From contig NZ_NIHD01000004.1 in the NCBI RefSeq assembly GCF_002806975.1, positions 124,001 to 188,000 of the forward strand: DNA of 64,000 nucleotides, in the 5' to 3' direction. The position numbers were made by a program, and so were the translations under genes. Every line of letters begins with the position of its first letter. The stretch's first letter is position 1. Of the stretch, positions 10,771-21,828 are shown one piece after another. A model generated the notes under the pieces. That model did no database searches. It worked only from the letters and a program-made list of their open reading frames with translations, and was not told the DNA's origin. This DNA is from Marinobacter aromaticivorans. Lineage in GTDB: Bacteria; Pseudomonadota; Gammaproteobacteria; Pseudomonadales; Oleiphilaceae.

Positions 10771-11883
10771 ATGACAGCGGCCGCTGAAAAAACCAATCTG
10801 CTGGGGATGCCCAAGGACAAGCTTGAGGCTTTCTTTGATTCCCTTGGGGAAAAGCGTTTCCGCGCTACCCAGATTCTGCAGTGGATGCATCAGCGTGGTG
10901 TGGATGACTTCGATCAAATGACCAATGTGAGCAAAGCCCTCAGGGAAAAGCTCAAACAGGTTGCAGAGATTCGTGGCCCTGAGGTCGTTTATGACGAAAC
11001 ATCCAAAGATGGCACCCGAAAGTGGGTCATGCGCATGGATAACGGCAACAGTGTAGAAACTGTGCTGATTCCTGACGGCGAAAGGGGCACTCTGTGTGTA
11101 TCCTCGCAGATCGGGTGCACACTGGACTGCACCTTTTGCTCAACAGGCAAGCGCGGCTTCAATCGCAACCTGACAGCGGCCGAAATCATTGGTCAGGTAT
11201 GGGTTGCGCGCAAGGCCTTTATGCCGTTTGAACCAGGCCCCGACCGGCCAATCACCAACGTTGTCATGATGGGCATGGGCGAGCCCCTGATGAATTTTGA
11301 CAATGTGGTAGATGCAATGAACCTCATGATGGAGGATCTGGCTTACGGCATTTCCAAGCGCCGGGTTACACTGAGCACTTCCGGAGTGGTGCCGGGTATT
11401 GACCGGCTGGCAGAAGTTACCGATGTTTCACTGGCCATTTCCCTGCATGCCCCTAATGATGAATTGAGGAACCAGTTGGTTCCGCTCAATAAAAAGTATC
11501 CGATTGCAGAATTGCTGGCGGCGACACGTCGTTATTTCAGCCGTTTGCCAGACAAACGGAAGGCCACTATTGAGTACACGGTCATTGAAGGCATGAACGA
11601 CAAGCCTGAGCATGCGCGAGAACTCGCCGAGCTTTTGCGAGATCTCCCCTGCAAGATAAATCTGATTCCCTTTAATCCGTTTCCGGAAAGCGATTTTCGT
11701 CGTCCGAGTATGAACGCTACCCGGCGTTTTCAGGCTGTGTTGAATGAAGCAGGTTATATCGCGACAATCAGGACGACCCGGGGCGATGATATTGATGCGG
11801 CCTGTGGTCAGCTGGTGGGCCAGGTGGAAGATCGAACCCGTCGAAGCCAGCGATATATCAATGTTCAACAGGTGAATCCCTGA
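10771..11883 (+). CDS. rlmN: Dual-specificity 23S rRNA/tRNA adenine-C2 methyltransferase RlmN
   Basis: RlmN is a radical-SAM enzyme that methylates C2 of A2503 in 23S rRNA and A37 in some tRNAs. The radical-SAM cysteines are at 116, 120 and 123 (GCTLDCTFC). The Cys that carries the methyl intermediate is probably Cys345 (DIDAACGQL). [12 protein letters not shown] and [22 protein letters not shown] are further family motifs. Its length of 370 is usual. It needs a [4Fe-4S] cluster. The ATG lies shortly after a strong hairpin. Confidence 0.97.
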   Translation: MTAAAEKTNLLGMPKDKLEAFFDSLGEKRFRATQILQWMHQRGVDDFDQMTNVSKALREKLKQVAEIRGPEVVYDETSKDGTRKWVMRMDNGNSVETVLIPDGERGTLCVSSQIGCTLDCTFCSTGKRGFNRNLTAAEIIGQVWVARKAFMPFEPGPDRPITNVVMMGMGEPLMNFDNVVDAMNLMMEDLAYGISKRRVTLSTSGVVPGIDRLAEVTDVSLAISLHAPNDELRNQLVPLNKKYPIAELLAATRRYFSRLPDKRKATIEYTVIEGMNDKPEHARELAELLRDLPCKINLIPFNPFPESDFRRPSMNATRRFQAVLNEAGYIATIRTTRGDDIDAACGQLVGQVEDRTRRSQRYINVQQVNP

Positions 11884-11923
11884 ACGGGCATTTGTGATGC
11901 CCAACCCGCGAGGAATGCATTCT

Positions 11924-12730
11924 GTGGCTATAAAACCGGTAAATGGACGTTTTACTTCTGTCGTAACCCTGCTGGTTGCGCTGCTGCTCACCGGGTGCGT
12001 CACTACAACGGACAGTCGTTTTACCCGCGAGGCAGACCGGCAAAAAGCCGTTGAAAACTATGTTCAGCTTGCAACCGCCTACCTCGGCCAGGGCAACATA
12101 GAAAGGGCACGCCATCACCTGGATCGCGCCCTTGAGCTTGATCCGGATAGTCCCCAGGCTCTTGCGGCCCTCGGGTTAATCTATAATACCGATGGTGAGG
12201 CGGAACTTGCCGAAAAGAGCTTCAGAAAAGCCATTTCCGAAAGTCCCGGGTATACCCGTGCCAGAGTCTATTACGGTGCCTTTCTCTACTCCCAGGAGCG
12301 GTTTGAAGAATCACGTGATCAGTTCCGTGCGGCTTCCAGGGATACCGATTACAAGGATCGGGGTTCTGTATTTTACAATCTGGGCATGACTCAGGAGCGT
12401 CTGGGGCAGCAACAAGAAGCCATTGTCTCATATCGTCGTGCCGTGGAGCTGACTCGTGGCGATGCCCGCTCTCTGCTCTCGCTTTCCCGGGTAATGGTGA
12501 ATTCCGGTGATGTGGAAGGCGCTGCACGATACTATAATCGCCTGATGATGATCATGCAGCGGAACAAGCGTTTACAGCACTCGCCTGAAAGCCTGCTGAC
12601 GGGAATTCGCATTGCACAACACACTGGTGACAGGAACCAGGAAGCAAGTCTGGTGCTGCAATTGAAGAATAACTACCCGGAGTCAGCAGAGTACCAACAA
12701 TACAAGGCCCTGATTTCCAATGACAAGTGA
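11924..12730 (+). CDS. pilW: Type IV pilus biogenesis/stability lipoprotein PilW (PilF)
   Basis: This outer-membrane lipoprotein pilots secretin (PilQ) assembly for type IV pili. A hydrophobic signal ends in the lipobox LLTGC, then about six tetratricopeptide repeats follow (for example NIERARHHLDRALELDPDSPQ). The GTG at 11924 follows GAGGA at 11910-11914 and gives a compact 24-residue lipoprotein signal. ATG at 11915 or 11897, or GTG at 11894, would add 3 to 10 residues. The last 11 bases overlap rodZ. The position between rlmN and rodZ is conserved in Pseudomonas-like genomes. Confidence 0.9.
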   Translation: MAIKPVNGRFTSVVTLLVALLLTGCVTTTDSRFTREADRQKAVENYVQLATAYLGQGNIERARHHLDRALELDPDSPQALAALGLIYNTDGEAELAEKSFRKAISESPGYTRARVYYGAFLYSQERFEESRDQFRAASRDTDYKDRGSVFYNLGMTQERLGQQQEAIVSYRRAVELTRGDARSLLSLSRVMVNSGDVEGAARYYNRLMMIMQRNKRLQHSPESLLTGIRIAQHTGDRNQEASLVLQLKNNYPESAEYQQYKALISNDK

Positions 12731-13709
12731 TGATTCCCCACAGACTGTTGCCCATGACTCCGTTGGCCAGCAACTGAAGCAGGCACGGGAAAGGCATGGC
12801 TTGAGCATTTCCCAGATTGCTAACGCACAGCATTTGCGAAACGGTATCATCCAGGCCATTGAAAACGGCGATTACGGGCAGATTGACAGTGAACTGTTCC
12901 TGAAAGGCTATGTGAGGGCGTACGCGAAACAGGTGGGTCTTGACGGCGATGCCATTATTGCAGATCTAAATCGCGAACTGGAACCGGGGCGCCTGCAAAA
13001 AGCACGCGAACTGGAGGCCAACCCGCTCATTGATATCGAGCGTCGCCGGCGCAGAAAACGCAGAATCGCAAAGCTGTTTTTGCTGGTTCTGGCTGTAGTG
13101 CTTTTAGCGGCTCTGGCCGTTACGCTCATTATGCCGAAACTCAGTTCCGACGCGGCTGATACCGAGCTTTCTGGTGCTGCAGAAACGGTCGGGCAGGCCG
13201 GTGAGCTGACTGCCCCGGGCAGTTCAGACATGCGGGCTGATGAATCCCGTGACGCACCGGCGACTGCTACAGAGCCAGACGTTACGCCTGAGAGCCGGGA
13301 AACGGCGGAAGGGGAGCCTGAACAGGTTGGTGCGGGCCCAGAGAACATAGCCACAGAGCCCGCTGAAGTATCCGAGGAGTTCACGGCGGATCAGATACCC
13401 GTGGTTGCGCAAACGCCTGAGCCTGCTCTGTCAGGGCCAGCGGCGGATGATGATGGCCTTGTCACGGGCAAGCTGGAAATTGTGTTTACCGGTGACTGTT
13501 GGGTGCAGGTGCGTGACGCAAATGGAGATCGTCTGGCAAGTTCCTTGCAGAGGGCCGGTGACCGGCTTGAAGTCTCTGGCAAGGCGCCCCTGAAAGTGGT
13601 TATTGGTGCGGTCGACACCGTTGATACGATTCGCTTCCAGGGTGAGCCGGTGGATATCCGGAATTTTCCGGTGGTGAACAACCGGTCCGAGTTCACGCTG
13701 ACAATCTGA
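12720..13709 (+). CDS. rodZ: Cytoskeleton protein RodZ
   Basis: RodZ links MreB to the elongation machinery. Its domains are an N-terminal Cro/C1-type helix-turn-helix (residues about 12-75, with ARERHGLSISQIANAQHLRNG), a basic juxtamembrane stretch RRRRRKRR before a single membrane helix (about 118-138), an acidic, Pro- and Ala-rich periplasmic linker, and a C-terminal DUF4115 beta domain beginning near GKLEIVFTGDCWVQV. Length 329, close to E. coli (337). The start overlaps the end of pilW. Confidence 0.94.
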   Translation: MTSDDSPQTVAHDSVGQQLKQARERHGLSISQIANAQHLRNGIIQAIENGDYGQIDSELFLKGYVRAYAKQVGLDGDAIIADLNRELEPGRLQKARELEANPLIDIERRRRRKRRIAKLFLLVLAVVLLAALAVTLIMPKLSSDAADTELSGAAETVGQAGELTAPGSSDMRADESRDAPATATEPDVTPESRETAEGEPEQVGAGPENIATEPAEVSEEFTADQIPVVAQTPEPALSGPAADDDGLVTGKLEIVFTGDCWVQVRDANGDRLASSLQRAGDRLEVSGKAPLKVVIGAVDTVDTIRFQGEPVDIRNFPVVNNRSEFTLTI

Positions 13710-13745
13710 ACATTTTTTGCATTAATCTATTTCGGTCGCAAGAAA

Positions 13746-14864
13746 ATGAAGCACGAATCCCCGATAAAAAGACGCAAATCCCGCCAGATCATGGTCGGGA
13801 ACGTACCCGTTGGCGGCGACGCGCCAATCGCGGTGCAGAGCATGACAAACACCAACACCTGCGATGTTGATGCAACCGTAGGGCAGATTACTGCGCTGCA
13901 GGAGGCGGGTGCCGATATTGTCAGGGTGTCTGTACCCTCCATGGAGGCCGCCGACGCCTTCGGGAAAATTCGCAAGCGTGTCTCTCTGCCTCTGGTCGCT
14001 GACATCCATTTTGATCACAAAATCGCACTGCGCGTGGCCGAGCTGGGTGTGGATTGTATGCGTATCAATCCGGGCAACATCGGGCGCGAAGACCGTGTAA
14101 GTGCGGTTATCAGCGCGTGCCGTGACCGTAATATCCCTATGCGTATCGGTGTGAACGCGGGGTCCCTGGAAAAAGACCTGCAGCGTAAATACGGTGAGCC
14201 TACTGCAGACGCACTGGTTGAATCCGCTATGCGCCACATCGATATTCTGGATCGCCACGATTTCCAGAACTTCAAAGTCAGCCTGAAGGCCTCCGAAGTA
14301 TTCATGACCGTGGACGCTTACCGCAACATTGCGAGCCAGATCGATCAGCCCTTGCATCTTGGTATCACCGAGGCCGGCGGGCTGCGGTCTGGTACAGTGA
14401 AATCGTCCATAGGTCTTGGCATGCTGTTGATGGATGGCATCGGCGATACGATCCGTGTGTCTCTTGCAGCGGATCCGGTTCAGGAAATCAAAGTAGGTTT
14501 CGATATTCTCAAAAGTTTGCGGCTGCGCAGCCGGGGTATCAACTTTGTGGCGTGTCCAAGCTGCTCACGCCAGAATTTTGATGTCATTCAGACCATGAAT
14601 GATCTGGAAGTGCGGCTTGAGGATGTTAACGAATCCCTGGACGTTGCCATCATCGGCTGCATAGTGAATGGCCCGGGTGAAGCCAAAGTGGCTGACATCG
14701 GCCTGACAGGCGGCAGCCCGAAGAACCTGTTTTACAGGGCCGGCAAACCGAACCAGAAACTAGATAATGCAACCCTTACCGATGATCTTGAACGGCTGAT
14801 TCGTGAAGAAATCGCCCGTAAAAAAGAACAGGAAGATGCCATTATTGCGCGCTCAGACAAGTGA
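13746..14864 (+). CDS. ispG: 4-hydroxy-3-methylbut-2-enyl diphosphate synthase IspG
   Basis: IspG is the [4Fe-4S] enzyme for the penultimate MEP-pathway step, converting MEcPP to HMBPP. The 372-residue protein starts with a TIM-barrel domain ([20 protein letters not shown] near the start), and the C-terminal cluster domain has CPSC and the downstream [19 protein letters not shown], supplying the three Cys ligands and Glu. It is one of several Fe-S proteins in the window (IscR, RlmN, SdhB), so cluster assembly must still occur in this organism. Confidence 0.97.
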   Translation: MKHESPIKRRKSRQIMVGNVPVGGDAPIAVQSMTNTNTCDVDATVGQITALQEAGADIVRVSVPSMEAADAFGKIRKRVSLPLVADIHFDHKIALRVAELGVDCMRINPGNIGREDRVSAVISACRDRNIPMRIGVNAGSLEKDLQRKYGEPTADALVESAMRHIDILDRHDFQNFKVSLKASEVFMTVDAYRNIASQIDQPLHLGITEAGGLRSGTVKSSIGLGMLLMDGIGDTIRVSLAADPVQEIKVGFDILKSLRLRSRGINFVACPSCSRQNFDVIQTMNDLEVRLEDVNESLDVAIIGCIVNGPGEAKVADIGLTGGSPKNLFYRAGKPNQKLDNATLTDDLERLIREEIARKKEQEDAIIARSDK

Positions 14865-14914
14865 TTGTTTAACGCTTTCAGGCACGATTATCCAGAAAGA
14901 ATTAAGGGTTTACA

Positions 14915-16195
14915 TTGGCTAAGATTCAGGCAATCCGCGGGATGAACGATATCCTGCCAGAGCAGACACCAATCTGGCAGTTTGTTGAATCTACCGTGCG
15001 CAAAGTGTTGCGCCAATACGGTTATCAGGAAATCCGGATGCCGGTGGTGGAGCAGACCGATTTGTTCAGGCGCTCCATCGGTGAGGTTACGGACATCGTT
15101 GAAAAGGAAATGTACACCTTCGAGGACCGCAACGGTGACAGTCTGACCCTGCGACCGGAAGGCACGGCCGGGTGTGTGCGTGCGGCAGAAGAGCACGGAT
15201 TGTTGTTCAATCAGACGCGCCGGTTATGGTATATGGGGCCCATGTTCCGCCATGAGCGCCCACAAAAAGGCCGTTATCGCCAATTCCACCAAATTGGCGT
15301 TGAATGTTTTGGTATGGCCGGGCCGGACATTGATGCTGAGTTGCTGATTCTTACGGCCAGGCTCTGGCAGGAGCTGGGGCTGGGCACCCATGCGCGCCTG
15401 GAAATCAACTCCATCGGTTCATCGGCGGCGCGCAACCAGTTTCGCGGTGCCCTGGTGGATTATCTGGGGCAATACAAATCGCAGCTTGATGCAGACAGTC
15501 AGAGACGCCTGGGTACCAACCCGCTGCGGATTCTGGACTCCAAGGACCCTGAAACCCGTAAGCTGCTTGCAGACGCTCCGCGGCTGGAAGATTATCTTGA
15601 CGCTGAGTCAAAAGAGCATTTTGACCGGCTTAAAGACTTGCTGGACGCGGCGGGGATTGCCTACACGGTGAACCCCGCCCTTGTTCGCGGGCTTGATTAT
15701 TATGGCAAAACGGTTTTTGAGTGGGTCACCGACAGCCTCGGTGCCCAGGGCACCATCTGTGCGGGTGGCCGTTACGATGGCCTGGTGGAACAGCTTGGTG
15801 GCAAACCCACCACCGCCGTTGGTTTTGCCATGGGCCTGGAGCGTCTTATTCTGCTGCTTGAAACGCTGGGGCTGGTGCCGGAAGACGCCAACAACAATGC
15901 TGATGTGTATGTGACTGCCATGGGTGAAGCCGCAGTTACACCGGCAATGGCGCTGGCCGAGACGCTGCGCAACCGGCTCCCCGGCCAGGTGATAGTCAAC
16001 CATTGTGGCGGTGGCAGTTTCAAAAGCCAGATGAAAAAAGCAGACAAAAGCGGAGCCCGGTATGCCGTGATTCTCGGCGAAAATGAGCTGGAGAATGTTA
16101 CGGTCAGCCTCAAGCCGTTGCGCTCGGATGAAGACCAGATCAGCGTGGCGCAGGATGAGTTGGCCGCGGTGCTTGCGAAAGCTCTGGCAAACTGA
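14915..16195 (+). CDS. hisS: Histidyl-tRNA synthetase (TTG start)
   Basis: HisS is a class II aminoacyl-tRNA synthetase. Motif 1 lies in the [19 protein letters not shown] region, motif 2 in [22 protein letters not shown], the histidine loop in [15 protein letters not shown], and motif 3 in GFAMGLERL; the anticodon-binding domain follows. The start is the unusual codon TTG, supported by AAGGG at 14904-14908 and by [15 protein letters not shown] at the N-terminus matching the family. Length is 426 residues. Confidence 0.97.
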   Translation: MAKIQAIRGMNDILPEQTPIWQFVESTVRKVLRQYGYQEIRMPVVEQTDLFRRSIGEVTDIVEKEMYTFEDRNGDSLTLRPEGTAGCVRAAEEHGLLFNQTRRLWYMGPMFRHERPQKGRYRQFHQIGVECFGMAGPDIDAELLILTARLWQELGLGTHARLEINSIGSSAARNQFRGALVDYLGQYKSQLDADSQRRLGTNPLRILDSKDPETRKLLADAPRLEDYLDAESKEHFDRLKDLLDAAGIAYTVNPALVRGLDYYGKTVFEWVTDSLGAQGTICAGGRYDGLVEQLGGKPTTAVGFAMGLERLILLLETLGLVPEDANNNADVYVTAMGEAAVTPAMALAETLRNRLPGQVIVNHCGGGSFKSQMKKADKSGARYAVILGENELENVTVSLKPLRSDEDQISVAQDELAAVLAKALAN

Positions 16196-16237
16196 TTCGC
16201 ACAGACATAAAAGTAAAAATCCATTACAGGAGTCATC

Positions 16238-16903
16238 ATGGCTGAATTGCGCACCGAAGAAGAACAGATACAGGCGATCAAGGATTGGTGGAAGAATAAT
16301 GGCAGTTCCCTGCTCATTGGTATCGGTGCCGCCCTTGCAATTGTATTCGGCTGGCAGGTCTGGCAAAACCATCAGGAGCAGCAGAGGGCCGAGGCCGCAA
16401 ATCAGTTTGCAACGCTGCTGAACGCGTTTGCTGATCAGACGGACGAAACCACAGGGGAAACCGTCGCCTTTGTAGCGAAAACTCTGCGAGAGGACTATAC
16501 CGACAGTGCCTATGCTGTGTATGGCAACCTTATCCTTGCACGCCAGCAACTGATGGAAGACAACAACGCAGAGGCAGCCATTGATTCACTGCAATGGGCT
16601 CTCGATAAAGCCGGAGACTACGAGGCGCTGGCTCTGGTGGTGCGTAACCGCCTTGCCCGGGCTCAGTTTTCTGCCGGGCGTTATGATGAAGCACTGGCCA
16701 CTATTGAAAACGCGGGAAGTGTTGAGCGTGCAGATGCCTTTGCTGCAATTTTCTCCGAGTTACGGGGCGACATCCTGTTGGCCCAGGGTGACACAAAAGG
16801 TGCCCGTGAAGCTTACCTGACGGCCCGGGAGCAGAGCCAGCAGGGCCGCAGTGGTCTTCTGGAGCTCAAGCTGTCTGATCTTGGTGTTGGAGAGGAGGCC
16901 TGA
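16238..16903 (+). CDS. yfgM: YfgM-family ancillary SecYEG translocon subunit
   Basis: YfgM is a membrane-anchored TPR protein that works with PpiD near SecYEG. The 221-residue product has a cytoplasmic N-terminus (MAELRTEEEQIQAIKDWWK), one membrane helix (about residues 24-41) and a TPR-rich periplasmic part. CAGGAGT precedes the ATG. Its stop overlaps the bamB ATG by one base (TGATG), showing translational coupling. Confidence 0.92.
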   Translation: MAELRTEEEQIQAIKDWWKNNGSSLLIGIGAALAIVFGWQVWQNHQEQQRAEAANQFATLLNAFADQTDETTGETVAFVAKTLREDYTDSAYAVYGNLILARQQLMEDNNAEAAIDSLQWALDKAGDYEALALVVRNRLARAQFSAGRYDEALATIENAGSVERADAFAAIFSELRGDILLAQGDTKGAREAYLTAREQSQQGRSGLLELKLSDLGVGEEA

Positions 16904-18075
16904 TGCAGGTGACGGGCAACAGACTGGTCCGGGCCGGCGTAATCGCTGTTTTGCTGGCAGTATTCGGTGTTTCCGGTTGCAGCACAACCGATACGTTTGA
17001 GCAGCCGGTGCCGGTTCCCGACATCGACAGCACCGTTAAGTTCAAAAAGGTGTGGAGCAGGTCGGTAGGGGATGGCCACGATGATGATTTTCTGTATCTC
17101 GCGCCCCTGAATGCCGGTGACACAGTGTATGCCGCCTCCGCTGACGGCGAGCTGATGGCCCTGGAGGCTGAAACCGGTAAGCTGAAATGGGAACGGGACC
17201 TTGAGGATCGCATATTTGCCGGTGTTGGCGGCGACCGTGATCAGCTTTACCTGGTAACCCGTGAAGCAGATCTTCTGGCCTTGTCCCGTAAAAACGGAGA
17301 GGAGCTGTGGCGCAAAGCCCTGCCAACAGAAGTCCTTGCTGCACCGCAATCCAACGGGGCATTGGTAGTCACCCAGACCACCGATGGCCGGGTGCTTGCG
17401 TTTGATACAGCCAACGGCGAGAAACTCTGGCAGTATGATGGTTTTGTGCCGGCCTTGTCGTTGCGCGCAGCTGCGGCTCCTCTGGTGGGGGGTGATGTCG
17501 TGATCGCCTCGTTCTCGAACGGCAAGCTTATCGCCCTGTCGGCCGACGCCGGCCAACCGGTTTGGCAGTATGAGGTTGGGCAGCCCCAGGGGCGCACAGA
17601 GCTGGAGAGGCTTGTAGACATTGCCGGCCAGCCGTTGGTTCTCGACAGTGCGGTGATGGTTTCCGGATACCAGGGCAAGCTGGCTCTGGTTGATATCCGT
17701 ACCGGCCAGGAAATCTGGAGCCGCAAGGCATCGAGTTTGCAGGCGCCAATGGTTGGCAACGGCAACATCTACCTGTCTTTGGCAAACGGCAACATAGTCG
17801 CTTACCGGGGTAGTGACCGCAGAGAACTCTGGCTTCAGGACAAGTTATCCTGGCGCCAACTGACCCAGCCTGCCGTGTATGGAAACTACCTGGTTGTTGG
17901 CGATTATGAAGGCTATCTGCATGTGCTGGCCAGTGATGATGGCAGTCTCGTGGGCCAAAAACATTATGATGGCGATGGTATTCGGGTTCCATTGCAACGC
18001 CTGGCGAATGGAAATCTAATGGTTTTCGGAAATGGCGGTAAACTGTCCGTATTCAAACTGAAGGAGCGGAACTGA
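16903..18075 (+). CDS. bamB: Outer membrane protein assembly lipoprotein BamB
   Basis: BamB is the beta-propeller lipoprotein of the BAM complex that folds outer-membrane proteins. A signal peptide ends in the lipobox VSGC (Cys at about residue 26). Eight-bladed PQQ-like repeats follow, seen as recurring AL.A.TG...W segments ([44 protein letters not shown]). Length 390 is normal. It lies between yfgM and der as in E. coli. Confidence 0.96.
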   Translation: MQVTGNRLVRAGVIAVLLAVFGVSGCSTTDTFEQPVPVPDIDSTVKFKKVWSRSVGDGHDDDFLYLAPLNAGDTVYAASADGELMALEAETGKLKWERDLEDRIFAGVGGDRDQLYLVTREADLLALSRKNGEELWRKALPTEVLAAPQSNGALVVTQTTDGRVLAFDTANGEKLWQYDGFVPALSLRAAAAPLVGGDVVIASFSNGKLIALSADAGQPVWQYEVGQPQGRTELERLVDIAGQPLVLDSAVMVSGYQGKLALVDIRTGQEIWSRKASSLQAPMVGNGNIYLSLANGNIVAYRGSDRRELWLQDKLSWRQLTQPAVYGNYLVVGDYEGYLHVLASDDGSLVGQKHYDGDGIRVPLQRLANGNLMVFGNGGKLSVFKLKERN

Positions 18076-18136
18076 ACCGCTCCTCCTCGACGCTCTGCCG
18101 GTTGCCGGGCCTGAAACGAATCTACAGCGAATTATT

Positions 18137-19558
18137 ATGACCCCAGTAATTGCCCTTGTCGGTCGGCCAAACGTTGGCAAATCGACTTTATTCAACCAGA
18201 TGACGCGTTCCCGCGATGCTCTGGTGGCGGACTTTCCCGGGCTGACCCGGGATCGCAAGTACGGTGAGGGCACTTACGAAGGCCAGCGCTTTATTGTTAT
18301 TGATACCGGTGGCCTGACGGGAACAGAGGAGGGCCTGGATGCGGAGATGGCACGGCAATCGCTGCAGGCAGTTGATGAAGCCGATATCGTGCTGTTTCTG
18401 GTTGATGGTCGGGCCGGGCTGACGGCGGGTGACGAAGTGATTGCCAATCATTTGCGTCGATCAGGCAAGCAGGCGCATCTGGTGGTTAACAAGACGGACG
18501 GCCAGGACCCCGACATCGCCGCTGCTGATTTTTACAGCCTCGGGTTTGAGTCGACTTTCCTGGTGGCGGCCTCCCACAATCGCGGCATTCGTTCGATGCT
18601 GGAGGTGCTGTTACCTTCCGAAGAAGACCGCGTGGAGGAGGACCGGGCTGAGCGTTATCCGGGTATTCGGATTGGTATTGTCGGTCGGCCCAATGTCGGA
18701 AAATCGACGCTGGTAAACCGGATGCTGGGTGAGGAGCGGGTAATTGTCTACGATATGCCCGGCACTACGCGAGACAGCGTGTATATCCCTTACGAACGCC
18801 ACGGCAAGCAATACACCCTCATAGATACCGCAGGTGTCCGGCGCCGTAAAAATGTCAGTGAGGTGGTGGAAAAGTTTTCCATCATCAAGACCCTGCAAGC
18901 CATTGATGATGCCCATGTGGTAATACTGGTTATAGATGCACGTGAAGGCCTGGTTGATCAGGATCTGCACCTGATTGGTTTCGTTCTTGATGCCGGCCGT
19001 TCACTGGTAATAGCGGTTAATAAATGGGATGGGATGGATCCCGAAGACCGGGCTCGGGTAAAAGAGCAGGTGAAGCGTCGCCTGGATTTTCTTGATTACG
19101 CCGATAAACACTATATTTCCGCGCTCCACGGATCCGGCGTGGGCGTTATGTACGATTCCGTTGAAGCCTGTTACGAGTCGGCGATGGCAAAATGGCCAAC
19201 CAACCGCCTGACCGCCATCCTTGAAGACGCCGTTTCCCAGCACCAGCCGCCCATGGTTCGAGGGCGCAGGATTAAGCTGCGTTATGCCCACCAGGGTGGT
19301 TCTAACCCCCCGATCATTGTGGTTCACGGTAACCAGACAGCGGCCTTGCCAGCCTCCTATAAGCGTTACCTTGAAAATACTTTCCGCAAGGTGTTGAACG
19401 TAACAGGGTCGCCTATCCGCTTCGAATTCCGTTCAAGCGAGAATCCCTTTGCCGGAAAAGTTGACCGTAAAACGCCGCGCCAGAAGGTTAAGCAGGATAA
19501 CGACATGAAGGCGGGGCGCCGGGTGAAAAAGGCCCGCCAGAAAAGTTTAAAGCGCTGA
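18137..19558 (+). CDS. der: Ribosome-associated GTPase Der (EngA)
   Basis: Der is the double-GTPase needed for 50S assembly. Two GTPase domains each show a P-loop: [14 protein letters not shown] near residue 8 and [14 protein letters not shown] near residue 182, with DTGG/DTAG switch II motifs and N-K-T-D / N-K-W-D specificity motifs. A KH-like C-terminal domain and a basic tail ([16 protein letters not shown]) follow. Length 473. It converges on pta with only 22 bases between stops. Confidence 0.97.
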   Translation: MTPVIALVGRPNVGKSTLFNQMTRSRDALVADFPGLTRDRKYGEGTYEGQRFIVIDTGGLTGTEEGLDAEMARQSLQAVDEADIVLFLVDGRAGLTAGDEVIANHLRRSGKQAHLVVNKTDGQDPDIAAADFYSLGFESTFLVAASHNRGIRSMLEVLLPSEEDRVEEDRAERYPGIRIGIVGRPNVGKSTLVNRMLGEERVIVYDMPGTTRDSVYIPYERHGKQYTLIDTAGVRRRKNVSEVVEKFSIIKTLQAIDDAHVVILVIDAREGLVDQDLHLIGFVLDAGRSLVIAVNKWDGMDPEDRARVKEQVKRRLDFLDYADKHYISALHGSGVGVMYDSVEACYESAMAKWPTNRLTAILEDAVSQHQPPMVRGRRIKLRYAHQGGSNPPIIVVHGNQTAALPASYKRYLENTFRKVLNVTGSPIRFEFRSSENPFAGKVDRKTPRQKVKQDNDMKAGRRVKKARQKSLKR

Positions 19559-19580
19559 AAGGCCCATTCTGCGGGGCGGC

Positions 19581-21737
19581 TCAGGCCAGCCCCGCGTCCT
19601 CTACCTGTTTCGCCTGCACTGCCGTCAGTGCGATGGTAAATACAATATCCTCCACCAGTGCACCCCGCGAAAGATCGTTTACCGGCTTTCTCAGGCCCTG
19701 AAGCATGGGCCCGATACTTACCACATTGGCACTGCGCTGAACGGCTTTGTATGTGGTGTTTCCCGTGTTGAGATCCGGGAAGATGAATACGGTGGCTTTC
19801 CCGGCTACCTTGCTTTCCGGAGCCTTGCTTCGGGCTACGCTTTCGATGGCGGCTGCATCATACTGGAGCGGGCCATCGATCAGCAGGTCCGGCCTGCGCT
19901 CGCGGGCAATTCTGGTTGCTTCCCGCACTTTCTCCACATCATGCCCGCTACCGGACTCACCGGTGCTGTAGCTGATCATGGCGACAACCGGCTCAATACC
20001 GAATGCTTCTGCTGACTGGGCGCTCTGTATGGCAATGTCTGCCAGTTCCTCGGCGTCTGGGTCCGGGTTGATAGCGCAGTCACCGTAAACCAGAACCTGT
20101 TGCGGCAAGAGCATAAAAAATACCGACGAAACGACCTTGGCCTGATCGTGGGTCTTGATCAGCTGCAGGGCTGGGCGCACGGTATTTGCCGTGGTGTGAA
20201 TAGCCCCGGAAACCAGGCCGTCGGCCTCGTCGAGCGCTACCATCATGGTGCCCATAACCACGTTATCCTCAAGCATCGCTTCCGCCATTTCCGGCGTCAG
20301 CCCCTTGTGTTTTCGCAGTTCAACCATCGGCGTGACATAATTCGGGCGGGCGCGCACAGGGTCGATGATTTCAATTTCATCGGGCAATTCAAATCCCTGA
20401 GAGGTCGCGATGGCACGGATTTCTTCCTTGTCACCGATCAGGACACAGCGTGCCAGTTGACGCTGGTGGCAGATAATGGCGGCCTGCACTGTCCTGGGCT
20501 CGCTGCCTTCGGGCAAAATGATGCGCTTATCTGCTGCCCGGGCTCGTTCGGACAACTGATAACGAAAAGCCGGAGGAGACAGGCGTTTCTGAACTTCAAC
20601 ACGAAGGTGTTCCTGCAGCCAGTCGGTATCAATCTTTGTCGCCACGGACTCCATCGCTTTTTCTATCCGATCCGGGTCGTCGGTCGGAATACCGGTAGAC
20701 AGGTTCGCCAACAGGTGAGCTGTCTCATAGGTATTGGTCTGTGAACTCAGGACCGGCAGGCCGGTGTTCAGGGCCCGGGAGCACAGGTTGATTACCCGTT
20801 GATCGGGCATCAGGCCGCCGGTCAGCATGAGACCGGCCAGGGGTACGCCATTCAGGGCCGCCACGGCGGTTGTCACGATAATGTCTTCACGGTCGCCCGG
20901 TGTGACCAACAGGGTGCCCGGGCCCAGGATCTCTGTCATGTTGCGAATTGAACGGGCACAAACCGAAACCTTCTGAACTCTGCGTGTGTGCATCTGGCCT
21001 TCATGCAGCGCGGGAACACCAAGCTCACGTGCAATATCGGATACACGAGGCGCGAGCAGATCGGGCTGCCAGGGGATTTCGGCCAGCAAACGAAAACGAC
21101 CATCCCGGAAAACCTTGCAATTGTTCCGGTAATCGGGGGTTTCACGGACGGCTTGGCTTATATTGCTATAGGGTTCGAGGCCTGACCTTTCGGGTTCTCC
21201 AATCTTGTTGAGTATAACCGCAATGACATCCTGCACGGATACATCGGAAAACAGCCGTGCAGCGAAATCCAGTTCCTCATCCAGTTCTTCCGTGCTGCTA
21301 TCGCCCGGGGTGCTCACAAGTATTACATCGGAGCCGAGGTTGCGGGCCACTTCCAGGTTCAGCCGGGCTATGTACGCCTCACTGCGATCAGGAACCAGGC
21401 CTTCGATGACCACTACGTCTACATCTTTTGCGACTTTCTGGTATTCGCCAACCACAGATTCCATCAGCAGGTCAGATTTGCCTCGGTTCAGCAGTTGCTG
21501 GGCTTTTTTTAGCGGAATGGGGTCAGGTGGGCGCAGATGGCTGCGCGACTGGACAAAGGTAACCGATGAATCCTTGCCATCGTTGTGTGGCGACCGGCTC
21601 TGATTCTTTGATGGACGAAAGGGTTTGTAAAATCCAACGCTGACGCCCACGCGCTCCATGGCGCGCAACAAACCAAGGCAAACAGACGTGAGCCCCGAAT
21701 CCATGGATGTCGGGGCGATAAACAGACTTTTGGCCAT
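19581..21737 (-). CDS. pta: Phosphate acetyltransferase (long form)
   Basis: Pta interconverts acetyl-CoA and acetyl phosphate. At 718 residues it is the long proteobacterial type: an N-terminal CobQ/BioD-like P-loop-related domain (from SLFIAPTSMDSGLTSVCLGL), a central DRTGG domain (about residues 215-330), and the C-terminal catalytic domain from about 390, with MGTMMVALDEADGLVSGAIHTTANT, YGDCAINPDPDAEELADIA and PDLNTGNTTYKAVQRSA. It follows ackA by 91 bases on the same strand. Confidence 0.97.
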   Translation of the reverse strand: MAKSLFIAPTSMDSGLTSVCLGLLRAMERVGVSVGFYKPFRPSKNQSRSPHNDGKDSSVTFVQSRSHLRPPDPIPLKKAQQLLNRGKSDLLMESVVGEYQKVAKDVDVVVIEGLVPDRSEAYIARLNLEVARNLGSDVILVSTPGDSSTEELDEELDFAARLFSDVSVQDVIAVILNKIGEPERSGLEPYSNISQAVRETPDYRNNCKVFRDGRFRLLAEIPWQPDLLAPRVSDIARELGVPALHEGQMHTRRVQKVSVCARSIRNMTEILGPGTLLVTPGDREDIIVTTAVAALNGVPLAGLMLTGGLMPDQRVINLCSRALNTGLPVLSSQTNTYETAHLLANLSTGIPTDDPDRIEKAMESVATKIDTDWLQEHLRVEVQKRLSPPAFRYQLSERARAADKRIILPEGSEPRTVQAAIICHQRQLARCVLIGDKEEIRAIATSQGFELPDEIEIIDPVRARPNYVTPMVELRKHKGLTPEMAEAMLEDNVVMGTMMVALDEADGLVSGAIHTTANTVRPALQLIKTHDQAKVVSSVFFMLLPQQVLVYGDCAINPDPDAEELADIAIQSAQSAEAFGIEPVVAMISYSTGESGSGHDVEKVREATRIARERRPDLLIDGPLQYDAAAIESVARSKAPESKVAGKATVFIFPDLNTGNTTYKAVQRSANVVSIGPMLQGLRKPVNDLSRGALVEDIVFTIALTAVQAKQVEDAGLA

Positions 21738-21828
21738 AAATGAGTTCCGGGTAGTGCTTGAAATAGTGCTTTAAAATGATGGTAAAAAGGCGCCGTGGCA
21801 GTTTGTGACAGGTTCTGGACACTGCGCC